Shown here: positions 43,241 to 52,015 of the stretch, piece after piece | How the letters are laid out: every line of letters starts with the position of its first letter | How positions within the stretch are numbered: position 1 is the first letter of the stretch | Assembly (NCBI RefSeq): GCF_001280125.1 | Contig: NZ_LGEG01000215.1 | Span: forward strand, 1-64,000 | From: Streptomyces sp. NRRL F-6492 | Lineage (GTDB): Bacteria; Actinomycetota; Actinomycetes; Streptomycetales; Streptomycetaceae | Reading direction: 5' to 3' | Length of the DNA: 64,000 bases | The notes under the pieces: model-generated | Told to the model about the DNA's origin: nothing | Database searches by the model: none | What the model saw: only the letters and a program-made list of their open reading frames with translations | Translations under genes and position numbers: made by a program

Positions 43241-45217
43241 TCACACCTGAACGCGGCTCTCCACCACGTCGACGAGCTTCGCCAGCGCCGCGTCACGCGG
43301 GATGCCGTTCTCCTGCGAGCCGTCGCGGTAGCGGAAGGAGACGGTGCCGGCCGCCATGTCGTCGTCACCGACGATGATCATGAACGGGACCTTCTGCTTC
43401 TGCCAGGTCCTGATCTTCTTCTGCATCCGGTCCGAGGACGCGTCCACGTCGACCCGCAGCCCCAGCTTCTTCGCCTCGGCCGCGAAGTCCTGGAGGTATT
43501 CGACGTGCGAGTCGCCGATCGGGATGCCGGCCGCCTGGACCGGGGCCAGCCACGGCGGCATCGCGCCCGCGTAGTGCTCCAGGAGCACCGCGAAGAACCG
43601 CTCGATCGAGCCGAACAGCGCGCGGTGGATCATGACCGGGCGCTGCTTGGTGCCGTCCGGGGCGGTGTACTCCAGGTCGAAGCGCTCCGGCAGGTTGAAG
43701 TCGAGCTGCACGGTCGACATCTGCCAGGTGCGACCGATGGCGTCCCGCGCCTGCACCGAGATCTTCGGGCCGTAGAACGCGGCGCCGCCCGGGTCGGGGG
43801 TCAGCGGGAGGCCCTGCTTCTCGGCGACCTGCTGGAGGACCGCGGTGGCCTCCTCCCACACCTCGTCGGAGCCGACGAACTTCTCCGGGTCCTTGGTGGA
43901 CAGCTCCAGGTAGAAGTCGGTCAGACCATAGTCGCGGAGCAGGTTCAGGACGAAGGTGAGGGTGCGGTCCAGCTCGTCCGCCATCTGCTCGCGGGTGCAG
44001 TAGATGTGCGCGTCGTCCTGGGTGAAGCCGCGGGCCCGGGTCAGGCCGTGGACGACGCCGGACTTCTCGTACCGGTACACGGTGCCGAACTCGAACAGGC
44101 GCAGCGGCAGTTCGCGGTAGGAGCGGCCGCGCGCGTCGAAGATCAGGTTGTGCATCGGGCAGTTCATGGGCTTGAGGTAGTAGTCCACGCCCTCGTCGAG
44201 CTGCATGGGGGGGTACATGCCCTCGGCGTACCAGTCCAGGTGGCCCGACTTCTCGAACAGCTTCCCCTTGGTGGCGTGGGGGGTGTAGACGAACTCGTAG
44301 CCGGCTTCTTCGTGCTTCTTGCGCGAGTAGTCCTCCATGACCCGGCGGATGATGCCGCCCTTGGGGTGGAAGACCGCGAGGCCGGAGCCGATCTCGTCCG
44401 GGATGGAGAAGAGGTCGAGCTCGTTGCCCAGCTTGCGGTGGTCGCGCTTCTCGGCCTCGGCGAGGAAGTCGAGGTGGGCCTTCAGCTCGTCCTTGGACGG
44501 CCAGGCGGTGCCGTAGATGCGCTGGAGCATCGGGTTCTTCTCGCTGCCGCGCCAGTAGGCGGCCGCGTTCCGCATCAGCTTGAACGCCGGGATGTTCCGG
44601 GTGGTCGGCAGGTGCGGACCGCGACAGAGGTCCTTCCAGCACAGCTCGCCGGTCTTGGCGTCGAGGTTGTCGTAGATGGTCAGCTCGCCGCCGCCCACCT
44701 CGACGTTCGCGCCGTCGTCGGTCGACGCGGAGCCCTTGATGCCGATGAGCTCCAGCTTGTACGGCTCGTCGGCCAGCTCCTCGCGGGCGGCCTCGTCGGT
44801 CACCACGCGGCGGGCGAAGCGCTGCCCGCGCTTCTGGATCTCCTGCATCTTCTTCTCGATGACCTTGAGGTCCTCGGGAGTGAAGGGCCGGTCGACGTCG
44901 AAGTCGTAGTAGAAGCCGTCCCGGACCGGCGGGCCGATGCCCAGCTTGGCCTCGGGGAAGAGCTCCTGCACGGCCTGGGCCATGACGTGGGCGGTCGAGT
45001 GGCGCAGGATGTCGAGACCGTCCGGGGAGGAGATCTCGACGCCCTCGACGACGTCGCCGTCGGCCAGCTCGTAGGACAGGTCCTTCAGCTCACCGCCGAC
45101 GCGGGCGGCGACGATCGTACGGTCGTCGGCGAACAGGGCGCCGGCGGTGGTGCCCGCGCTCACCGCCCTCTCCTCTGCTTCCGAGGCGGACTGGACGGTC
45201 ACACGGACATCAGACAC
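43241..45217 (-). CDS. thrS: Threonyl-tRNA synthetase
   Basis: 658-residue class II synthetase: an N-terminal TGS domain (about 1-65), an editing domain ([11 protein letters not shown]), a catalytic core with the zinc Cys in [23 protein letters not shown], and the C-terminal anticodon-binding domain. GTG 45217 gives SDVRVTVQ with GGAG 5 nt upstream; an ATG five codons earlier (45232) is disfavoured. The upstream leader contains a stable hairpin. Confidence 0.97.
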   Translation of the reverse strand: MSDVRVTVQSASEAEERAVSAGTTAGALFADDRTIVAARVGGELKDLSYELADGDVVEGVEISSPDGLDILRHSTAHVMAQAVQELFPEAKLGIGPPVRDGFYYDFDVDRPFTPEDLKVIEKKMQEIQKRGQRFARRVVTDEAAREELADEPYKLELIGIKGSASTDDGANVEVGGGELTIYDNLDAKTGELCWKDLCRGPHLPTTRNIPAFKLMRNAAAYWRGSEKNPMLQRIYGTAWPSKDELKAHLDFLAEAEKRDHRKLGNELDLFSIPDEIGSGLAVFHPKGGIIRRVMEDYSRKKHEEAGYEFVYTPHATKGKLFEKSGHLDWYAEGMYPPMQLDEGVDYYLKPMNCPMHNLIFDARGRSYRELPLRLFEFGTVYRYEKSGVVHGLTRARGFTQDDAHIYCTREQMADELDRTLTFVLNLLRDYGLTDFYLELSTKDPEKFVGSDEVWEEATAVLQQVAEKQGLPLTPDPGGAAFYGPKISVQARDAIGRTWQMSTVQLDFNLPERFDLEYTAPDGTKQRPVMIHRALFGSIERFFAVLLEHYAGAMPPWLAPVQAAGIPIGDSHVEYLQDFAAEAKKLGLRVDVDASSDRMQKKIRTWQKQKVPFMIIVGDDDMAAGTVSFRYRDGSQENGIPRDAALAKLVDVVESRVQV

Positions 45218-45244
45218 TGGTGCTCCATACATCGGGGCGCGGCA

Positions 45245-45300
45245 GACACGAGGTGCCGGCGCCGGCGGTGCGCGACAGAGACGAGGTGCCGCGCACCGCC
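45245..45300 (-). promoter_or_regulatory. Structured leader upstream of thrS
   Basis: A perfect 10-bp stem GGCGGTGCGC (45264-45273) with GCGCACCGCC (45291-45300), 17-nt loop, and two copies of the motif ACGAGGTGCCG spaced 34 bp (45248 and 45282). One copy sits in the loop and the other between stem and start. It lies 28-84 nt upstream of the thrS GTG. No T-box features were found. A regulatory role is inference. Confidence 0.35.
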
Positions 45301-45362
45301 GATCTTACGGGCTCGGCCCCGGGCCCGACGCCGGCTTTTCGGGCCGCCCCCCGCCCCCGCCC

Positions 45363-46730
45363 TCAGTCCTCCGGCCCGCAGGCCTCCCCGAAGAAGTCGA
45401 GGTTCTCGTGGAGCGCCTTCATCAGGCGGTCCCGTTCGACCTCGTCGACCTGGACGGGGACGACCTCGGAGGCGTCGGTGAGGCGACGGAAGCCGCCCCG
45501 GCTCTCCAGGCGGCCCGAGACCCTGATCGGGAGGCCGACGAGGTGGGCGTGGCCGGCGGTGCGGTACGCCTCCTCGTCGAGGGCGACGCGGACGTGCTGG
45601 ACCTCGGCCCCGCCCAGGACGCGGAGCCGGACGGTGCCCTCGCCCCGGGGTCCGGAGCGGCGCATGCGGACGACGGCGCCGGTGAGGCGGACCGGCACGG
45701 CGGGCTCGCCGGTCCGGTAGCGGGCGCTCGCCTCGCGCAGGGCGGGCAGGTCGCCGGGCGAGAACTCGACCGGTTCGGGCCGGGCGGCGCACCCCTCGGG
45801 CGGTCCGGCGGCCGGGGCCCACTCCAGGGCGACGCGGGCGCCCTCGGTGCCCCGGACGAGGGCGACGAGGGCCTCGGTGAGCTCGCGGCTGACGCCCGCC
45901 TCGACGGCGGCGTCGAAGGCCTCCGTGCCGCCGGTGGCGCGCCGGTAGTCGACGGCCTCGCGGGCCGCGTGGAGCGCGTGGTAGAGCCGGACGGCGATCG
46001 GGCGGCCCGGTTCGACGGGCAGGAAGGCGGTGAGACCGCGCCCGCCGGGGGACGCGCCGACGAGGACGGTCTCCAGGGAGGCCTGGGCGGGGCGCCGGTG
46101 CCGGGCGCCGTAGTAGCCGGCCCGGCCGCGCACGGCGAGGGCGCCGGCGAGGAGGAGCTGGCGGGCGGCCGATCCGAGCTGCTCCCGCACGGTCCAGGGG
46201 ACGGTGCCGGCGGGTCCCGGGGGCACGTCGCGCCACCAGCGGATCTCGTCGCTGGGCACGGCGAGGCCGGTGAGGACCTCGCGGGCGGAGGGCGTGGCGC
46301 TGTGGGCGAGGGCGGCGAGGGCCTCGCCGAGCAGGTCCTCGCAGTCCGGGAAGGCGCGGCTCTCGGGGACGAGGAGGCTCGTGCCGGTGCCGGTGCCGGG
46401 CGGGGTCCAGCGGCTGTAGCGGCCGGCCGCGCCGCCGCGCCGCCGCCAGCCGTGGCGGGCGAGCAGGGCGCCGAGGACCCGCGGGTCGACGCGGCCGGGG
46501 TCGGGCGCGCCGTGGACGTCGGCCCAGGGCCCGGCGGGCGGGACGGGGAACCCGGGGGCGCCGGTCCGGGACCCGGGGATCCCGGCGCGGGGTCCGGAGG
46601 GGTCGGGCCGGGGGCCGGAGAGGTCGCCGGGTGCCGGGTGGGGCCGGTAGGGCGGGGGGACGGGGCCGTGCCCCTCTCCCCCGGCTCCGGAGCCGTCTCC
46701 GCGTCCGGGGTCGTCGATCGGTCGGTGCAT
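45363..46730 (-). CDS. Hypothetical protein coupled to the DUF4365 gene
   Basis: 455 residues of no family I recognise. A Pro/Gly/Arg-rich N-terminus (1-75) leads into a region with short hydrophobic stretches and tryptophans (about 75-330). The C-terminus (about 345-440) is beta-rich, with VRLTGAVVRMRR and VGLPIRVSGRLESRGGFRRL, reminiscent of an OB-like fold (weak inference). ATG 46730 overlaps the DUF4365 stop (ATGA) with GGGAG upstream. It is probably co-translated with the nuclease-like neighbour. Confidence 0.8.
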   Translation of the reverse strand: MHRPIDDPGRGDGSGAGGEGHGPVPPPYRPHPAPGDLSGPRPDPSGPRAGIPGSRTGAPGFPVPPAGPWADVHGAPDPGRVDPRVLGALLARHGWRRRGGAAGRYSRWTPPGTGTGTSLLVPESRAFPDCEDLLGEALAALAHSATPSAREVLTGLAVPSDEIRWWRDVPPGPAGTVPWTVREQLGSAARQLLLAGALAVRGRAGYYGARHRRPAQASLETVLVGASPGGRGLTAFLPVEPGRPIAVRLYHALHAAREAVDYRRATGGTEAFDAAVEAGVSRELTEALVALVRGTEGARVALEWAPAAGPPEGCAARPEPVEFSPGDLPALREASARYRTGEPAVPVRLTGAVVRMRRSGPRGEGTVRLRVLGGAEVQHVRVALDEEAYRTAGHAHLVGLPIRVSGRLESRGGFRRLTDASEVVPVQVDEVERDRLMKALHENLDFFGEACGPED

Positions 46731-47296
46731 CAAGGTCTCCCTCCCACCCCGACCCGGGTCATGATGTCGCAGAGCGCCCGGTCGTCGAAGATCCGTGTCG
46801 TCGGGACGCGCACGGTGGTCCGGCGCCGTCCCGTGACCGGGTGCCCGGCCAGGTTGATCCAGTAGCAGCAGTGCCGCAGGTCGAGCCCGTCGTGGTCCGC
46901 CCTCAGCCAGTCGTCCCGGGACCTCGGGACGAGCATCACGACCAGGATCTTGTGCACGGACACCGGGGTCCGGGCGAGCTTCACCAGGTGGTCGTTGTCC
47001 AGGGTGAAGGAGAACGCGCTCCCCCGGGGGCGCGGCGGTATCTGGTAGGTGCACTTGAGCTGCACCTTGATGGTCACCTCGTCGTCGACGGTGTGGCCGG
47101 GAGCGCTGTGGCTCACGTGCCAGTCGATGCCGTTGTCCGGAAAGGGCTGGGACAGCGAGCAGCCCGCCGCGGCGGCGACGGCGTGCAGGTATCCCACCTG
47201 GAGGGTCTCCATGCAGGCGGTGGTGGCGAGTGAGCCGCGCGTCGGTGCTGCCCGCCGGGGCGGCAGCCCTCCCGACTCGGGCTGGGCGAGCGCCAT
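46730..47296 (-). CDS. DUF4365 nuclease-like protein
   Basis: 188 residues. The core has a candidate PD-(D/E)XK arrangement: an N-terminal helix (about 29-44), Asp58 in GIDWHV, then Gln79-x-Lys81 in VQLKC, and a later WINLAGHPV. DUF4365 is a domain of unknown function thought related to restriction-endonuclease folds. Whether it cuts nucleic acid is untested. ATG 47296 has AAGGAAG upstream. It is divergent from the DnaQ-type gene and overlaps the following 455-aa gene by 4 bp. Confidence 0.82.
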   Translation of the reverse strand: MALAQPESGGLPPRRAAPTRGSLATTACMETLQVGYLHAVAAAAGCSLSQPFPDNGIDWHVSHSAPGHTVDDEVTIKVQLKCTYQIPPRPRGSAFSFTLDNDHLVKLARTPVSVHKILVVMLVPRSRDDWLRADHDGLDLRHCCYWINLAGHPVTGRRRTTVRVPTTRIFDDRALCDIMTRVGVGGRP

Positions 47297-47417
47297 GTCG
47301 TCTTCCTTCCCCGTCCCTTCTGTTGTGACCGGTCCGCGTACGGCGCAAACAGTCCGGGTATCACCGTTTCGGGGCAGGGGGTTGGCCATCTGCCGCACGT
47401 GTGCAGGGAGTTCAGGG

Positions 47418-48146
47418 ATGACGATGCACTGGTACGAAGGGCCCCTGGCGGCTTTCGACACGGAGACGACGGGGATCGACGTCGAGGGCGACCGGATCGT
47501 CTCGGCCGCGCTCGTCGTGCAGGACGCGGCCGGGGCGCGTCCCCGGGTGACGCGGTGGCTGGTGAACCCGGGCATACCGGTGCCCGCGGAGGCCACCGCC
47601 GTGCACGGCCTGACGGACGATCACCTTCAGCGGAACGGCCGGTGGCCGGCTCCGGTGATGGAGGAGCTGGGGCGGGCGCTGTCCGAGCAGATCGCGGCCG
47701 GGCGTCCGCTGGTGGTGATGAACGCGCCGTTCGACCTGACGCTCCTGGACCGGGAGCTGAGGCGGCACCGGGCGTCGACGCTGGGCACCTACCTGGCGGG
47801 CGCCCCGCTGTGCGTGCTCGACCCGCGGGTCCTGGACAAGCACCTGGACCGCTACCGGAAGGGGCGCAGGACGCTGACGGACCTGTGCGCCCACTACGAG
47901 GTGGAGCTGGCGGGGGCGCACGACGCGGCGGCGGACGCGACGGCGGCGATGGACGTCGTACGGGCGGTGGCGCGGCGCTTCTCGTCCCGGCTCGAACGGC
48001 TGACGCCGGCGGAGCTGCACACGCTCCAGGCGGTGTGGCACGCGGCCCAGGCGCGGGGCCTCCAGGCGTGGTTCGCGCGGCAGGGGACGCCGGAGACGGT
48101 GGACCCGTCGTGGCCGCTGCGTCCGGAGCTGCGCACGGCGGCGTGA
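47418..48146 (+). CDS. DnaQ-like 3'-5' exonuclease
   Basis: 242-residue DEDDh exonuclease: Exo I FDTETTGI (Asp14, Glu16), Exo II NAPFDLTLLD (Asp106), and Exo III HDAAADA (His168, Asp173). It resembles the free-standing epsilon-like exonucleases and lacks a helicase or BRCT part. ATG 47418 has GGGAG 7 nt upstream; ATG 47424 is an alternative. It is divergent from the DUF4365 unit with a 121-bp shared control region. Confidence 0.92.
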   Translation: MTMHWYEGPLAAFDTETTGIDVEGDRIVSAALVVQDAAGARPRVTRWLVNPGIPVPAEATAVHGLTDDHLQRNGRWPAPVMEELGRALSEQIAAGRPLVVMNAPFDLTLLDRELRRHRASTLGTYLAGAPLCVLDPRVLDKHLDRYRKGRRTLTDLCAHYEVELAGAHDAAADATAAMDVVRAVARRFSSRLERLTPAELHTLQAVWHAAQARGLQAWFARQGTPETVDPSWPLRPELRTAA

Positions 48147-48169
48147 GCCGGTGCGTGGCGCGCAATGAC

Positions 48170-48203
48170 AGAGGCCGGTCCGTCTGTCGACGGACCGGCC
48201 TCT
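48170..48203. terminator. Bidirectional terminator between the exonuclease gene and tRNA-Val
   Basis: A perfect 15-bp stem AGAGGCCGGTCCGTC with its complement (48189-48203) around a TGTC loop. It lies 24 nt after the exonuclease stop and 6 nt from the tRNA 3' end. Confidence 0.8.
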
Positions 48204-48208
48204 CCCGG

Positions 48209-48280
48209 TGGGCGATACTGGGATCGAACCAGTGACCCCTTCGGTGTGAACGAAGTGCTCTCCCGCTGAGCTAATCGCCC
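48209..48280 (-). tRNA. tRNA-Val (anticodon CAC)
   Basis: 72 nt on the minus strand with a 7-bp acceptor (GGGCGAT/ATCGCCC), a D arm, an anticodon loop TTCACAC giving CAC, and T loop TTCGATC. Discriminator A; CCA is not encoded. It is 70/72 identical to the tRNA at 51278. A consensus promoter lies upstream. Confidence 0.95.
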
Positions 48281-48293
48281 GGGAACGGGTTGA

Positions 48294-48323
48294 ACCATAC
48301 AGGCCTCCCGGCCCTTCCTTCAA
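48294..48323 (-). promoter_or_regulatory. Promoter of tRNA-Val (CAC), first copy
   Basis: TTGAAG (48318-48323) and TATGGT (48294-48299) separated by 18 nt on the minus strand; the start point would be about 7 nt before the tRNA. The -35 box touches the 3' end of the decayed SRPBCC gene. Confidence 0.55.
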
Positions 48324-48643
48324 ACCGATCGCAGGTGGGCGGCGAGCCCCCGTCTCCCGCCGCGCGCCATCGGGGCGTGGTGGGCGCGGAAGAGGGGGCC
48401 GCCGGGGACGGTGAGGACCCTCAGGAGCCGGGCGCGGACGGTGACGACGAGGTCGTACGGGAGGACGGAGCGGAGGCGGGCGGTGCCGGAGGTCGCGTCG
48501 CGGGGGAAGCCCTCGCGGGCCCGGGGCCACCGGCCGGGGTGGTCCTCGGCCCGTTCGGGGACGGCGTGGACCGTGTCGGGCGGGGCGGCGAGCCGCCGGA
48601 CGCGGCGGAAGCGGTACCGGCACCGGCACCGGCACCGGTCCAT
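48320..48643 (-). pseudogene. Remnant of an SRPBCC/START-like (polyketide-cyclase-type) gene with an internal deletion
   Basis: A 107-codon frame whose first part (YRFRRVRRLAAPPDTVHAV, GTARLRSVLPYDLVVTVRAR) reads like the N-terminal half of SRPBCC proteins. It then jumps straight to LLRVLTVPGGPLFRAHHAPM and RGLAAHL, the expected C-terminal end. About 40-50 residues of the middle, usually containing a G-WARW segment, are missing in frame. The N-terminus is a CGGTGC hexamer run. SRPBCC proteins are usually about 150 residues. It could still be expressed; loss of function is an inference. Confidence 0.6.
48602..48641. repeat. GCACCG/CGGTGC hexanucleotide repeat
   Basis: Four near-perfect tandem hexamers of GCACCG-type (CACCGG units) at about 48615-48641, plus degenerate copies, lying over the N-terminal codons of the SRPBCC remnant. 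Confidence 0.7.
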
Positions 48644-48726
48644 GGGCCCGGTGTGGGGGTACTCAGACGGGAATCTGAGTACGGGGCCCGATTCCCGGCG
48701 GCCGCGGCCGGGACGACACTCCGGTC

Positions 48727-51210
48727 ATGGACAACTCCCTGCCGCCCGCGGACGAGCTGGTGCTCGTCGACCGCGAGCTGGCGCAACTCGAAGTGCGCCG
48801 GACCCAGTTGCTGACCCGGCGGGCCTGGCTGGTCCAGGTCCTGTACCAGCCGGCCCGGGCGGCGGCGCCGTCGTGGCCGGCGGCGCCGGTGGCGGACTCG
48901 ACGCCGCGGAGCGCGCAGAACGTGCTCCTGACGCTCGGCGGCACGCTGCTGACGATCGCGGCGGTCGCGTTCACCCTGGTGAGCTGGGGCTCGATGGGGA
49001 TCGGCGGGCGCGCGGCGGTGCTGTGCGCGGTGACCGGCGCGGCGCTCGCGGCGCCGGTGGCGCTGCTGCGCAAGGGGCTGGCGTCGACGGCCGAGTCGGT
49101 GACGGCCCTGGGGCTCGTCCTGACGGTGCTCGACGCGTACGCGCTGCACCGGGTGGCGCTGGCGGACACGGACGGCCTCGGGTACGCGGCGGGGGCCTCG
49201 GCGGTCCTGGCGGGGGTGTGGGCGGCGTACGGCTCGGCGCTGTCCCGGCTGCGCGTGCCGCTGCCGGCGGCCGTGGTCGCGGCGCAGCTGCCGCTGCCGC
49301 TGGGCGTGCTCGCGGCCGGTGGCGGGCCGACGGCCTTCGCGTGGGCGGCGCTCGTCACCGCCGCGGCGGACGGCGCGGCGGTCCTGTGGACGCGGCCGCC
49401 GCCGGTGCGGATCACGGCGGGCGTCGGTGCGGCGGTCCTGGGCGGCTGGGCGCTCCTGACGGGCGGCCGGCTCTCCCTCTCCTCGCCGTGGAGCGGCGCC
49501 GCGCTGCTCCTGACGGGTGCGGCGGTGTGCCTGTACGTGGCGTGGCGGACGCCCGCGCGGGCGGTGGCGGCCTCGGTGGTCGCGGGCCTGGCGGTACTGG
49601 CGGCCGTCGGCGGTCTGCTGCGGTCCGCGCTTCCCGGCGACTGGGCGGTTCCGGGGTACGTGCTGTGCGCGCTGGTCCTGGCGTCGGTGTGGCGGGCGGG
49701 CGCGGGCGACCGGCTGCCGCGCGGGGTTCGGACGGGTCTCGCGGGCGCGGGGGCGTCGGTGACGGCGCTGGGGCTCGCGTGGGCGCTGCCGCCGGTCGTG
49801 GCGGGCGCGCTGGCTCCCCTGGCCCGGACGACGGACGTCTGGTCGGGCGAGCACGCCGGTTCCGTCCTGGGCTCCCACCCCGCGACGGCCGTCCTGGTCC
49901 TCGCGGTGGTCGCCGCGGCCCTGGCCTCCGTCCCCCGGCCGTGGGCCCGGTGCGGGGCCCTCGTCCTCGGCTGGGCGCTCCTCACGGCCCTGCCGGTCTC
50001 CCTGGACCTGCCGTACGCGGCGACGCTCGCCCTCCGGCTCCTCACGACGGCGGCGGCCCTGTGGATCGCCGTCCGCCCGGCCCCGCTGACCCACGGCCTG
50101 CCCCGGCCGGGTGCGCCCGAGGGCGCCGCACCGGCCCCGGAAACGGCTCCGGGCGCGAAGGCGCCCCGGGCCCCCGCGGCCGGCCCCGCCGCCCCCTGGT
50201 CCGGCTGGGCGTCCCCGCGGCCCCGGCCTCGGACTCCCGCGACGGAGCCCGGGACCGTCCTCGGGTGGGTCGCGTACGCCGGCGGTCTCCTGTCCGCCGT
50301 GGGCGCGGTCGCCCTCGCCCTGGACGTGCGGGAGGCCACGTTCGTCGCGCTCGGGGTGGTCCTCGGGCTCCTCGCGGGCGTCGCCGTCCTCGGTACGGAC
50401 GCGCGGCGGACGGTGTCGGCCTGCGGTGCGGTGCTCGCGGCGACGGGCCTGGTGCTCGCGGGGGCGGCGGCCGGCGGTCTGGAGGGGCACTGGACGGCGC
50501 TGGTACTGCTCCTCGTCCCGGCGGCGACGGCGGCCGTCGGCGCCAAGGCGCGTCCGGTGGCGCTGCCGGTGGAGATCACCGGCGCGGCCGTGGGCCTCTG
50601 CGCCGTCGGGCTCGCCGGGTCGCGGCCCGCGTTCCTCGCGCTCGTCCTGGCGCTCGGCGGGGTGATCGCGGCGGCGACGGCGGTCCGGCCGGAGCGGCGC
50701 CGGTTCGCCTCCTGGGCGGCGGCGGGGCTGTTCCTCCTCGCCGCCTGGGTGCGCCTGGGGGCCTGGGGCGTGACGGCTCCGGAGGCGTACACGCTGCCGG
50801 TGACGGTTCCGGCGCTCGTCGTCGGGTTCCTGCGGCGGCGCCGGGACCCGGAGGCCTCGTCCTGGGCGGCGTACGGCCCCGGTCTGGCGGCGACGCTGCT
50901 GCCGAGCCTCGGCGCGGCCTGGACGGACCCGGAGTGGGTGCGGCCGCTGGTCCTGGGGGTGGCGGCGCTCGTGGTGACGCTGCTCGGGGCGCGGTTCCGG
51001 CTCCAGGCCCTGCTGCTGCTCGGCGGCACGGCGCTCGCCCTGGACGGCCTGCACGAGCTGGCGCCGTACGTGGTGCAGGTGGTGGGCGCGCTGCCGCGCT
51101 GGCTGCCGCCGGCCCTCGCCGGGCTGCTGCTGCTCGCGGTGGGCGCCACGTACGAGCAGCGGCTGCGGGACGCCCGGAGGCTGCGGGAGAGGCTGGCGCG
51201 GATGCGGTGA
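48727..51210 (+). CDS. Large polytopic membrane protein (SCO7613 C-terminal-domain type)
   Basis: 827 residues, very rich in Ala/Leu/Val, with about 20 or more hydrophobic helices after a charged N-terminus (about 1-50: DELVLVDRELAQLEVRRTQLL). A Pro/Ala-rich loop falls near 455-510. I recognise the pattern of the SCO7613-like family in Streptomyces; the function is unknown and no transporter motif is visible. ATG 48727 lies 8 nt after a weak purine stretch. It is flanked by two tRNA-Val genes and terminated at 51230. Confidence 0.85.
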   Translation: MDNSLPPADELVLVDRELAQLEVRRTQLLTRRAWLVQVLYQPARAAAPSWPAAPVADSTPRSAQNVLLTLGGTLLTIAAVAFTLVSWGSMGIGGRAAVLCAVTGAALAAPVALLRKGLASTAESVTALGLVLTVLDAYALHRVALADTDGLGYAAGASAVLAGVWAAYGSALSRLRVPLPAAVVAAQLPLPLGVLAAGGGPTAFAWAALVTAAADGAAVLWTRPPPVRITAGVGAAVLGGWALLTGGRLSLSSPWSGAALLLTGAAVCLYVAWRTPARAVAASVVAGLAVLAAVGGLLRSALPGDWAVPGYVLCALVLASVWRAGAGDRLPRGVRTGLAGAGASVTALGLAWALPPVVAGALAPLARTTDVWSGEHAGSVLGSHPATAVLVLAVVAAALASVPRPWARCGALVLGWALLTALPVSLDLPYAATLALRLLTTAAALWIAVRPAPLTHGLPRPGAPEGAAPAPETAPGAKAPRAPAAGPAAPWSGWASPRPRPRTPATEPGTVLGWVAYAGGLLSAVGAVALALDVREATFVALGVVLGLLAGVAVLGTDARRTVSACGAVLAATGLVLAGAAAGGLEGHWTALVLLLVPAATAAVGAKARPVALPVEITGAAVGLCAVGLAGSRPAFLALVLALGGVIAAATAVRPERRRFASWAAAGLFLLAAWVRLGAWGVTAPEAYTLPVTVPALVVGFLRRRRDPEASSWAAYGPGLAATLLPSLGAAWTDPEWVRPLVLGVAALVVTLLGARFRLQALLLLGGTALALDGLHELAPYVVQVVGALPRWLPPALAGLLLLAVGATYEQRLRDARRLRERLARMR

Positions 51211-51229
51211 GGCCGCTGCCGGGGGAACG

Positions 51230-51268
51230 CCGAGGGCCCGGAGACGGTGGTCGTCTCCGGGCCCTCGG
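51230..51268. terminator. Bidirectional terminator after the large membrane protein gene
   Basis: A perfect 17-bp stem (51230-51246 with 51252-51268) and a GTGGT loop, 19 nt after the stop and 10 nt from the tRNA-Val 3' end. Confidence 0.8.
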
Positions 51269-51277
51269 TCCGGGTGG

Positions 51278-51349
51278 TGGGCGATACTGGGTTCGAACCA
51301 GTGACCCCTTCGGTGTGAACGAAGTGCTCTCCCACTGAGCTAATCGCCC
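51278..51349 (-). tRNA. tRNA-Val (anticodon CAC), second copy
   Basis: 72 nt, minus strand, a full cloverleaf with anticodon loop TTCACAC. It differs from the copy at 48209 at only two positions: T for C in the D loop, and A for T in the T loop (TTCGAAC). CCA is not encoded. A TAATGT sequence upstream (51362-51367) could be its -10 box. Confidence 0.95.
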
Positions 51350-51403
51350 GGTGCACCGCACACATTACCCCATGTCAGCGGGGCTCCCGCACCACGCGGA
51401 GGG

Positions 51404-51826
51404 TCACTCGTCGATCTTCCACGGCATGACGAAGCCGAACTTCCAGAGGTAGACGCCGAGCAGGACGGCGACGATCACCAGGCCGATCGCGGTGAGGACG
51501 ATGTTCCGGCGGCGGACCTTGGGGTCGAGGGCGCGCTGGGCGGCCTCGGTGACCTTGCGCTTGGTCCAGCGGAGCACGAGCTGCGCCCAGACGAACTCGG
51601 TCGCCCAGATCGCCATGCCGGCGAAGATGACCAGCCAGCCCGGTCCGGGCAGCGGCAGCATGACCACCCCGGCGCCGACCACGGCGAGTCCCACGACGAA
51701 GACGCCGACCTGCCAGCTGAGGTGCAGGGTCCGGCGGGACTTGATGAACTCCGGCGCGCGGGATCCCAGTTCGGCGTCCTGGTCGGCCGCGGACTCCCCC
51801 GTGCGCTCGTCACTCTCCGCATTCAT
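51404..51826 (-). CDS. TIGR02611-family membrane protein (PGPGW motif)
   Basis: 140-residue membrane protein with three hydrophobic segments (about 39-58, 66-82, 110-130) and the diagnostic PLPGPGWLVIFAG. Function unknown. The family is common in actinobacteria. ATG 51826. The C-terminus ends WKFGFVMPWKIDE. It is divergent from ssgB across a 189-bp gap. Confidence 0.88.
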   Translation of the reverse strand: MNAESDERTGESAADQDAELGSRAPEFIKSRRTLHLSWQVGVFVVGLAVVGAGVVMLPLPGPGWLVIFAGMAIWATEFVWAQLVLRWTKRKVTEAAQRALDPKVRRRNIVLTAIGLVIVAVLLGVYLWKFGFVMPWKIDE

Positions 51827-51931
51827 GGCTCCAACCTACCGGACGCCGAGCCGATACCTGAATGGCCGTATTACCCAAAGTTACATGGGTCCGTACGAGG
51901 GACCTGAACGACCACAAAACCGACAGAGGGG

Positions 51932-51954
51932 TTTACAACGCCACCGGAGGTGGC
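51932..51954 (+). promoter_or_regulatory. Candidate stress-sigma promoter element upstream of ssgB
   Basis: GTTTAC at 51931-51936 with TGGCAT about 14 nt later resembles the GTTT-type -35 of SigB/SigH-class factors. The S. coelicolor ssgB gene is reported to depend on SigH. The -10 match is weak. A short stem GCCACC/GGTGGC (51940-51954) lies inside. Confidence 0.3.
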
Positions 51955-52015
51955 ATGTCGATTGCGCCGACGTGCGAATCCCCGAGCGCACACTGAGCGA
52001 AAGGCCCTGGCGCTT

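Noticed and set aside
45217..45362. T-box riboswitch in front of thrS
   Set aside because: No T-box sequence, specifier stem or antiterminator was found; only a single hairpin with a repeated motif is visible.
48290..48814. Plus-strand frame overlapping the SRPBCC remnant
   Set aside because: It is Gly/Ala/Glu/Pro-rich with no family similarity and sits opposite a minus-strand frame that does resemble a known family.
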